Assembly: GCA_009778015.1 (NCBI GenBank)
Contig: WRKS01000053.1
Span: 1 to 5,008, forward strand
DNA length: 5,008 nucleotides
From: Candidatus Saccharimonadota bacterium
GTDB taxonomy: Bacteria > Patescibacteriota > Saccharimonadia > Saccharimonadales > Saccharimonadaceae
Reading direction: 5' to 3'
In this document: positions 1 to 3,926 of the stretch, piece by piece
Layout of the letters: each line of letters starts with the position of its first letter
Position numbering within the stretch: position 1 is the first letter of the stretch
Made by a program: the position numbers and the translations under genes
Notes under the pieces: generated by a model
What the model saw: the letters and a program-made list of their open reading frames with translations, nothing else
Databases searched by the model: none
Told to the model about the DNA's origin: nothing

Positions 1-485
1 TGGCGCATATTGTAGGATGTAACCTCAAGCGCGGCGGAGGAAATGTCGCCAAGCGTGATTTTGGCCTCGGGGATTTCTAGCGCCAAGGTAATGCCAATCG
101 CGCCCGAACCGGTGCCGATGTCGGCGATGCGCGGGTTTTTAAGCGGCAAAAGCTTGACAATCTCAATGATAGTCTCGGTCTCGGGGCGCGGGATGAGGAC
201 GGCCGAGGTTACAGCAAAGTCGCGGCCGTAGAACTCTTTTTTTTCTACGATATAGGCGAGTGGTTCACGGTTGGCGCGGCGCTCCAAAAGATTATTGGCC
301 AGCTCCAGCGTGCCCGTGTCTAAGTCGCGGTTAAATATGGCGTGGACGTGAGAGCGATCGGTAGCCTTGCCGCTCTCTAGGCCAATAGCGGTTGCCAGCA
401 ACAGCTCGGCGTCTAGGCGCGCGCTAAGGACCCCGGCTCTCGCCAAAGTTCGTTCTGCATCTGCCACCCAATCGCCAATTGTCAT
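1..485 (-). CDS. prmC: Peptide chain release factor N5-glutamine methyltransferase PrmC (3' end cut by window edge)
   Basis: PrmC (HemK) uses S-adenosylmethionine to methylate the glutamine of the GGQ motif in class I release factors, which speeds peptide release in the cytoplasm. Reading the minus strand gives 161 complete codons starting MTIGDWVADAERTL. The N-terminal helical substrate-binding domain covers about residues 1-75 and contains REPLAYI (73-79). The Rossmann methyltransferase domain begins near IPRPETE (98-104) and has the SAM-binding motif DIGTGSGAIG (122-131). The family's catalytic NPPY motif should lie beyond the left edge, so roughly the last 40% is missing. The gene follows prfA after 8 nt, the usual operon, and PrfA is its substrate. 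The start is uncertain: ATG at 485 is used here, but an in-frame GTG at 491 is better spaced (7 nt) from the GGAGG core inside the prfA 3' end. One oddity is YIVEKKEF (78-85), where I would expect glycine at the E81 position. Confidence 0.95.
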   Translation of the reverse strand, partial: MTIGDWVADAERTLARAGVLSARLDAELLLATAIGLESGKATDRSHVHAIFNRDLDTGTLELANNLLERRANREPLAYIVEKKEFYGRDFAVTSAVLIPRPETETIIEIVKLLPLKNPRIADIGTGSGAIGITLALEIPEAKITLGDISSAALEVTSYNMR

Positions 486-493
486 CGCCACGC

Positions 494-1576
494 TTACTCC
501 TCCTCGTTTAGTTTTAGTATATCCTCTCCGGAGCTCAATTTCAACTCATTTTGGATAAGTTCGTGGACCAGGTCGTCAATTTCGCCTTGCATAGCGGCCG
601 GTATGTTGCTGCGGGAGTAGTGGATGCGGTGGTCGGTGATGCGATCTTGGGGAAAGTTGTAGGTGCGGATTTTTTCGCTCCTATCGCCGGAACCAATCAA
701 GCTTTTGCGGGCGTCGGAGGCTTGCTGGCGTTGCTCGGCTTGCTGCTTTTCTAGTAAGCGGGAGCGTAAGATAGTCATGGCGCGCATGCGGTTTTGGAGC
801 TGGCTACGCTCGTCTTGCATAGAGACAACGATGCCGGTCGGGATATGAGTAATACGGACAGCGCTATCGGTCGTGTTGACGCTCTGGCCGCCGTGGCCGC
901 CGGCGCGATAGATGTCTATGCGCAAATCAGCCGGATTAATTGCAAATTCTTTTTCTTCTACCTCGGGCAGGACGGCGACGGTAACGGTGGAGGTGTGAAC
1001 GCGGCCTTGGCTCTCGGTAACCGGGACGCGTTGGACGCGGTGGACGCCGCCCTCAAACTTGAGGTTGCCATAAGCGCCCGGTCCATCCACGCGAAAGATG
1101 ACCTCTTTATAGCCGCCGGTGTCGTTTAAGTTCTCGGAAAGCAGCTGCGGCTTGAGACCTTTATGCTCGGCAAAGCGGAGATACATTTTGTAGAGCTCGC
1201 TGGCAAAGAGCGAGGCCTCGTCGCCGCCGGCTCCGGCGCGGATTTCTATAATTGCGGTTTTGTCGTCGGCCGGGTCGCGCGGCAGTAGTTTTTCTGAGAT
1301 AATGGCTTGCAGCTCAGCGATTTTAGCCTCGTTGGCTTGCATATCCTCGCGGGCGAGGCTGGCCATCTCGGCATCATCGCTGCCGAGCAACTCGGCGGCA
1401 TCGTTATAGGCTTTCTCGGCCGCCCGCAGGTTGCTATCTAGGTCTAGCAACTCGTTAATCTCGGACAAACGGCGGCTTTTGTTGGCAAAATCGGCGTCTT
1501 GGTAGGCGTTGGGGCTGGCTAAGAATTGCTCTATCTCGCCGCGCTCCACCGCCAGCTTCTCTCTATCTAATTTCAT
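494..1576 (-). CDS. prfA: Peptide chain release factor 1 (RF1)
   Basis: RF1 recognises UAA and UAG stop codons in the ribosomal A site and triggers hydrolysis of peptidyl-tRNA. The 360-residue product equals the length of E. coli RF1. An N-terminal helical domain covers about residues 1-100. The tripeptide stop-codon selector is PVT (185-187), the PxT form of RF1 rather than the SPF of RF2, in the context [18 protein letters not shown]. The catalytic loop GGHGGQSVN holds the GGQ at 229-231, and [15 protein letters not shown] follows. The C-terminal domain has [20 protein letters not shown] (298-317). The open frame extends upstream to 1780, but homologues start like MKLDREKL, and the extension would cross the promoter and run antisense to the orphan ORF. 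A TATAAT lies 9 nt upstream of this ATG, so the transcript may be nearly leaderless. prmC follows after 8 nt. Confidence 0.97.
   Translation of the reverse strand: MKLDREKLAVERGEIEQFLASPNAYQDADFANKSRRLSEINELLDLDSNLRAAEKAYNDAAELLGSDDAEMASLAREDMQANEAKIAELQAIISEKLLPRDPADDKTAIIEIRAGAGGDEASLFASELYKMYLRFAEHKGLKPQLLSENLNDTGGYKEVIFRVDGPGAYGNLKFEGGVHRVQRVPVTESQGRVHTSTVTVAVLPEVEEKEFAINPADLRIDIYRAGGHGGQSVNTTDSAVRITHIPTGIVVSMQDERSQLQNRMRAMTILRSRLLEKQQAEQRQQASDARKSLIGSGDRSEKIRTYNFPQDRITDHRIHYSRSNIPAAMQGEIDDLVHELIQNELKLSSGEDILKLNEEE
497..505 (-). promoter_or_regulatory. Shine-Dalgarno of prmC inside the prfA 3' end
   Basis: The minus strand reads GAGGAGGAG, which also encodes the last three glutamates of PrfA just before its TAA stop. 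The GGAGG core lies 7 nt from an in-frame GTG (491-489) and 13 nt from the ATG (485-483). The spacing therefore favours the GTG, while start-codon preference favours the ATG. The overlap suggests translational coupling of prmC to prfA. Confidence 0.7.
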
Positions 1577-1585
1577 ATCTCTCTT

Positions 1586-1594
1586 ATTATAGCA
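1586..1594 (-). promoter_or_regulatory. Extended -10 promoter of prfA-prmC
   Basis: The minus strand reads TGCTATAAT, a consensus -10 hexamer (1591-1586) with the TGn extension. No convincing -35 lies 17 bp upstream (ACCACA), as expected for an extended -10 promoter. Standard spacing puts +1 near 1579, only 3 nt before the prfA ATG. The segment between promoter and start (AAGAGAGAT) has a purine stretch, but it is too close to the ATG to be a normal Shine-Dalgarno. Confidence 0.6.
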
Positions 1595-1600
1595 TATATA

Positions 1601-1609
1601 TGATATAGT
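1601..1609 (+). promoter_or_regulatory. Possible extended -10 promoter of the orphan ORF
   Basis: The plus strand reads TGATATAGT, a TGn extension plus TATAGT (5/6 match to TATAAT). There is no recognisable -35 at 17-18 bp. The predicted +1 is near 1616, leaving a leader of about 65 nt before the ATG at 1681. It is divergent from the prfA -10, with only 6 bp between the two elements, so the two promoters share the same melted AT-rich stretch. AT-richness alone could produce such a match. Confidence 0.4.
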
Positions 1610-1626
1610 GTGGTTAGAGCAAGCGG

Positions 1627-1656
1627 GCGCCAGACCTAAGGCGCAAGAGGACCTTA
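1627..1656 (+). other. Two mutually exclusive short hairpins in the orphan ORF leader
   Basis: GCGCC (1627-1631) can pair with GGCGC (1640-1644). Alternatively TAAGG (1637-1641) can pair with CCTTA (1652-1656). Both use G1640-G1641, so they exclude each other. CCTT (1652-1655) could also pair with AAGG in the Shine-Dalgarno (1667-1670). All stems are only 4-5 bp and could arise by chance. Confidence 0.25.
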
Positions 1657-1666
1657 ATACAATGAC

Positions 1667-1673
1667 AAGGAGG
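1667..1673 (+). promoter_or_regulatory. Strong Shine-Dalgarno of the orphan ORF
   Basis: AAGGAGG ends 7 nt before the ATG at 1681, a near-optimal sequence and distance. It is the main evidence that the 99-residue frame is translated and that 1681 is the start. Confidence 0.75.
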
Positions 1674-1680
1674 CGAGAAT

Positions 1681-1980
1681 ATGGGCAGAACGCAAGACCG
1701 CGTGGCAGTGGTGCCGCACACAGAAGCGGAAATACGCGCCTGGGCAAGAATGTGCGGGATAGAACTAGAGGCGGGCACATTCGTGTATGACTACCAACAG
1801 TTTATAGCAATCAAAAGCGTCCCCGAAACACTGTTGTGGCGGTATTGCGGTAGCGGAGTTTGGGCTGAGCTGACTATCAAAGGGGACGCCGGGGCCAGAA
1901 TCGTGGGCTTAGCTCAATACGATTGCAATGGCAAAATACTACTTGACACCTATAGCATCATACCGCAAAGTGTGCCGTGA
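1681..1980 (+). CDS. Hypothetical protein, 99 residues, family not recognised
   Basis: I do not recognise this protein. It starts [21 protein letters not shown] and ends [12 protein letters not shown] probable short helix (about residues 14-29) is followed by a segment rich in aromatic and beta-forming residues (33-95). There are three cysteines (C25, C56, C82), not in a CxxC arrangement, and three tryptophans (W21, W53, W61). No signal peptide or membrane segment is visible, so a small soluble cytoplasmic protein is likely. Support for coding comes from the AAGGAGG 7 nt upstream, a candidate promoter, and hairpin terminators after the TGA stop. It is divergent from prfA, convergent with rpmE, and the only gene here with no recognised translation role and the only one ending in TGA. 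Codon composition is not obviously foreign. It could be a lineage-specific gene or a small insertion. Confidence 0.72.
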   Translation: MGRTQDRVAVVPHTEAEIRAWARMCGIELEAGTFVYDYQQFIAIKSVPETLLWRYCGSGVWAELTIKGDAGARIVGLAQYDCNGKILLDTYSIIPQSVP

Positions 1981-2019
1981 GCGACCATGTGCGCTCCACC
2001 TCTAAGACCTGTCATTAGA

Positions 2020-2051
2020 AAACCAGCCGAAAGCTAATTGTCGGCTGGTTT
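2020..2051. terminator. Bidirectional hairpin terminator between the orphan ORF and rpmE
   Basis: A perfect 11-bp inverted repeat, AAACCAGCCGA (2020-2030) with TCGGCTGGTTT (2041-2051), encloses a 10-nt loop. The minus-strand reading is followed by a U-rich end (GGTTTTCTAATG), fitting termination of rpmE transcripts. The plus-strand reading ends GGTTTAAATT, a weaker U-tract. The position between convergent genes supports a terminator role. Confidence 0.75.
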
Positions 2052-2086
2052 AAATTGCTAGTTCGGGGAGTATCTTGGCGGCGGAT

Positions 2087-2110
2087 GGCCCTAGGGGCCT
2101 TAGGTTTTTT
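2087..2110 (+). terminator. Rho-independent terminator, plus strand
   Basis: Positions 2090-2104 fold as CCTAGG against CTTAGG (six pairs including one G-U, 3-nt loop), directly followed by TTTTTT (2105-2110). An alternative fold pairs GGCCC (2087-2091) with GGGCC (2095-2099). It is oriented to stop plus-strand transcription from the orphan ORF before it runs into rpmE. Read on the minus strand it lacks a U-tract. Confidence 0.6.
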
Positions 2111-2131
2111 AGGGCTTGAGGGTTTTTGGGA

Positions 2132-2449
2132 TTAGGCGGTTTTTTTGGCGGCGGCGCTCATGGCCTTTTTGGCTTTGTTTTGCAAAGCTGCCTTGCGCTC
2201 CTCGGCCTTAAGAGTGCGCGCCTTAAAGCGGTCCACGCGGCCCTCGGTGTCAAGGATTTTCTCCTCGCCGGTATAGAATGGGTGGCTGGCGCTAGAAATA
2301 ATAACCTTGACTAGCGGATATTCGTTGCCGTCCTCCCACTTGATAGTTTCGGTAGTAGTGGCGGTTGACTTGCCGAGAAACGAGAAATTGGCCGTTTCGT
2401 CCAAAAAGACGACCGGGCGATATGTTGCAGGGTGGATATTTTTCTTCAT
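2132..2449 (-). CDS. rpmE: Large ribosomal subunit protein bL31, type B (cysteine-free)
   Basis: bL31 is a small protein of the 50S subunit that bridges to the 30S head. The 105-residue product starts [17 protein letters not shown], and NIHP (4-7), [11 protein letters not shown] (51-61) and GRVDRF (70-75) are diagnostic of the family. It has no cysteines, so it is the zinc-free type B (YkgM/RpmE2-like) form. The C-terminal tail (about 78-105) is rich in lysine and alanine and makes the protein longer than the roughly 85-90 residues usual for this type. The chosen ATG is the first in frame, and homologues start the same way. A consensus promoter ends 7 nt upstream, leaving no room for a Shine-Dalgarno, so the mRNA is probably leaderless. 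It is divergent from rpsB and convergent with the orphan ORF. Confidence 0.95.
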   Translation of the reverse strand: MKKNIHPATYRPVVFLDETANFSFLGKSTATTTETIKWEDGNEYPLVKVIISSASHPFYTGEEKILDTEGRVDRFKARTLKAEERKAALQNKAKKAMSAAAKKTA

Positions 2450-2456
2450 AATACAT

Positions 2457-2485
2457 ATTATATCAAGAAACTATTGCAAATGCAA
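2457..2485 (-). promoter_or_regulatory. Promoter of rpmE (-35 and -10)
   Basis: On the minus strand, TTGCAT (2485-2480) and a consensus TATAAT (2462-2457) are separated by exactly 17 bp. Standard spacing places +1 at about 2450, one base before the ATG at 2449. This is the best-formed promoter in the window. Its spacer contains the -35 of the divergent rpsB promoter. Confidence 0.75.
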
Positions 2486-2502
2486 GGCCTTTCTGCTAGA
2501 CT
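2474..2502 (+). promoter_or_regulatory. Promoter of rpsB-tsf (-35 and extended -10)
   Basis: TTGCAA (2474-2479) and TAGACT (2497-2502) are separated by 17 bp, and TGC (2494-2496) supplies the TGn extension. The -10 is only a 4/6 match, but the segment from TGC through ATAGGTAT resembles the cysS promoter region, which supports the assignment. Predicted +1 is near 2509, giving a leader of about 60 nt. TATAGG (2502-2507) and TATATA (2508-2513) are alternative -10 elements but have no -35 at a suitable distance. Confidence 0.55.
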
Positions 2503-2521
2503 ATAGGTATATAAGGAATCA

Positions 2522-2566
2522 GTTACGGCGGTTTCCTGATGCTTGCCGTAACGAAGGAAAGGAAAC
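2522..2566 (+). promoter_or_regulatory. rpsB leader hairpin with possible SD-sequestering pseudoknot
   Basis: GTTACGGC (2522-2529) and GCCGTAAC (2545-2552) form a perfect 8-bp stem with a 15-nt loop. Loop bases GTTTCC (2531-2536) are exactly complementary to GGAAAC (2561-2566), part of the rpsB Shine-Dalgarno region (AAGGAAAGGAAA, 2554-2565). Together they make an H-type pseudoknot that would block ribosome binding. A competing short pairing is ATCAG (2518-2522) with CTGAT (2536-2540). S2-dependent control of rpsB-tsf translation is known in E. coli, so feedback by uS2 is a reasonable but untested inference. Confidence 0.5.
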
Positions 2567-2568
2567 AC

Positions 2569-3273
2569 ATGGTTAATGTAGATATCAAGGAATTATTAGA
2601 GAGTGGCGCCCACTTTGGACATAGTGCCTCAAAATGGCACCCCAAAATGGCGAAAAACATCCACAGCAAGCGCGGCGAGACGCATATTATTAACTTGGAG
2701 CGGACGGTTGAGGCCTTTGAGGAGGCCTTGCCAGCCCTAACTGAGATTGTCGCGAGCGGCAAGTCGGTTTTGATTGTCGGCACCAAAAAGCAACTATCAG
2801 AGGTGGTCAAAACTGCGGCGGACAGCGTAGAGCAACCGTATGTGATTGACCGCTGGATTGGCGGCACGCTAACTAACTCCGACACTATCACCAAGCAGAT
2901 CCGCAAACTAACCGATCTGGAAAAGAAAATGGAGAGCGGCGAACTGCTCCGCAAATACAACAAGCTAGAGGTCCAACGCTTCCAAGAGGAGATTGACACC
3001 CTCAATGCGCGCTACGGCGGCATCAAGAAGCTGCAAGGCAAGCCGGGCGCGGTAGTAGTGCTGAGCGCCAACGAGGATACCAACGCGGTTCGCGAGGCAA
3101 AGATTTTGGATCTACCGATTTTTGCGATTGTGGACAGCAACGTGGATCCAACTGGCATTAAATACGCGATTCCGGGCAACGACGACGCGTTGATGGCGCT
3201 AGAACTCTACACCAAATACTTTGTAGAGGCGATCCGCGAGGGTCTAAAAAAACGAGAAGCAAAGAAAGCCTAA
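2569..3273 (+). CDS. rpsB: Small ribosomal subunit protein uS2
   Basis: uS2 binds the 30S subunit between head and body, late in assembly. The 234-residue product carries the family's landmarks in order: GAHFGH (13-18), HIINLE (39-44), VGTKK (70-74), RWIGGTLTN (95-103), FAIVDSNVDP (185-194) and IPGNDDA (201-207). It ends in a short basic tail (LKKREAKKA). The length is close to E. coli uS2 (241). The ATG at 2569 is preceded by AAGGAAAGG with a 6-nt gap. An in-frame ATG at 2539 would add ten residues absent from homologues and lies in the leader hairpin. tsf follows 18 nt downstream, the classic rpsB-tsf operon. CTA is its most used leucine codon (8 of 22). Confidence 0.98.
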   Translation: MVNVDIKELLESGAHFGHSASKWHPKMAKNIHSKRGETHIINLERTVEAFEEALPALTEIVASGKSVLIVGTKKQLSEVVKTAADSVEQPYVIDRWIGGTLTNSDTITKQIRKLTDLEKKMESGELLRKYNKLEVQRFQEEIDTLNARYGGIKKLQGKPGAVVVLSANEDTNAVREAKILDLPIFAIVDSNVDPTGIKYAIPGNDDALMALELYTKYFVEAIREGLKKREAKKA

Positions 3274-3281
3274 TTAAATAA

Positions 3282-3289
3282 AAGGAGGG
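3282..3289 (+). promoter_or_regulatory. Shine-Dalgarno of tsf, unusually close to the start
   Basis: AAGGAGGG lies in the 18-nt rpsB-tsf gap and ends only 2 nt before the ATG at 3292 (3 nt from the GGAGG core). This is shorter than the usual 5-9 nt. No other plausible start is nearby, because the encoded N-terminus matches EF-Ts from its first residues. Confidence 0.8.
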
Positions 3290-3291
3290 AT

Positions 3292-3882
3292 ATGAAAGTA
3301 GATATTAACGAGGTCAAGAAACTAAAAGAGTTGGCGGGCGTGGGCTTAACCGACGCCAAACAAGCACTAGAGGCGGCAAACGGCAACTTTGACAAAGCCC
3401 TAGAGGCAATGCGCGAAAAGGGCCTAACCAAGGCAGAGAAGCGCGGCGACCGCGAGACCCGCAGCGGCGTGGTAGACGCTTATATCCACGATGGCCGAAT
3501 TGGCGCAATCTTAGAGCTTAACTGCGAGACCGATTTTGTGGCCAAGACCCCAGACTTTAAAGAGTTGGCGCACTATATCGCAATGCAGATTGCCAGCATG
3601 AACCCGATTTATGTGACACTAGCCGATGTGCCAAAAGCGCAGATGGACAAGGTCAAAAAAGAGGCCGAGAAGGAAGTTGGCGACAAGCCGGCAGAGATCA
3701 AGGCAAAGATTGTGGACGGCAAAATCGCGAAACACTTTGAAGAAAAGGTGCTGTATACACAAAAATACATCTTGGACGACAGCAAGACGGTAGAGGAGTT
3801 TATTAAGACTTATATCGCCAAGACCGGCGAAAATATCTCGGTCAAGCAATTCAAGCGCATTGAGCTCGGTGTAACGGAGTAG
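3292..3882 (+). CDS. tsf: Translation elongation factor Ts (short form)
   Basis: EF-Ts is the nucleotide-exchange factor that releases GDP from EF-Tu. The product has 196 residues. The N-terminal UBA-like domain (about 1-45) reads VKKLKELAGVGLTDAKQALE (8-27). The core contains LNCETDFVAKTPDFKELAH (76-94), including the TDFV motif (80-83), whose D81 and F82 correspond to the residues inserted near the Mg2+ site of EF-Tu. A lysine/glutamate-rich helical part (113-150) leads to the C-terminal end. E. coli EF-Ts has 283 residues. The short form with a single core subdomain is normal in several lineages such as Thermus. It is co-transcribed with rpsB, and any leader control would act on rpsB first. 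The stop is TAG. No clear terminator follows before cysS, so readthrough into cysS is possible. Confidence 0.98.
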   Translation: MKVDINEVKKLKELAGVGLTDAKQALEAANGNFDKALEAMREKGLTKAEKRGDRETRSGVVDAYIHDGRIGAILELNCETDFVAKTPDFKELAHYIAMQIASMNPIYVTLADVPKAQMDKVKKEAEKEVGDKPAEIKAKIVDGKIAKHFEEKVLYTQKYILDDSKTVEEFIKTYIAKTGENISVKQFKRIELGVTE

Positions 3883-3887
3883 GGGCG

Positions 3888-3926
3888 ACCTAATAAATAT
3901 AGCCTGATTCATGATATATTATAGGT
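3888..3926. repeat. Imperfect inverted repeat spanning the cysS promoter
   Basis: ACCTAATAAATAT (3888-3900) and ATATATTATAGGT (3914-3926) match as inverted arms at 10 of 13 positions, with a 13-nt spacer. The right arm contains the -10 element and abuts the cysS ATG. It could be an operator-like dyad or a weak hairpin after tsf. The arms are AT-rich, so chance is a serious alternative. Confidence 0.3.
3912..3920 (+). promoter_or_regulatory. Extended -10 promoter of cysS
   Basis: TGATATATT is TGn plus TATATT (5/6 match to TATAAT), with no convincing -35 at 17 bp (AATAAA). Only 6 nt separate the hexamer from the cysS ATG, so standard spacing puts +1 exactly on the A of AUG. The following ATAGGTAT is shared with the rpsB promoter region. 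cysS has no Shine-Dalgarno at a usable distance. Confidence 0.55.

Noticed and set aside
794..1129. 111-residue plus-strand frame antisense to prfA
   Set aside because: Its composition mirrors the prfA coding strand, it has no SD, and prfA is certain here.
1577..1780. 68-residue N-terminal extension of the prfA frame
   Set aside because: RF1 homologues start at the MKLDREKL position. The extension covers the prfA promoter, runs antisense to the orphan ORF and resembles no RF1 domain.
1608..1790. 60-residue plus-strand frame overlapping the orphan ORF start
   Set aside because: It has no SD at its ATG. The AAGGAGG is positioned for the 1681 frame, and this frame begins within the candidate -10 region.
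2100..2142. TTAGG/TTTTTT-rich stretch resembling a degenerate or telomere-like repeat
   Set aside because: The units are irregular. The T-runs are explained by the plus-strand terminator and the lysine codons at the rpmE 3' end.
2539..2568. Upstream in-frame ATG for rpsB
   Set aside because: It would add ten residues not found in uS2, lies inside the leader hairpin, and the strong SD is placed for the ATG at 2569.
2523..3005. 160-residue minus-strand frame antisense to rpsB
   Set aside because: Serine-, leucine- and arginine-rich shadow of a certain ribosomal-protein gene, which also overlaps the rpsB leader.
3619..3912. 97-residue minus-strand frame antisense to tsf
   Set aside because: Shadow of the conserved EF-Ts coding sequence, with no ribosome-binding site or family resemblance.
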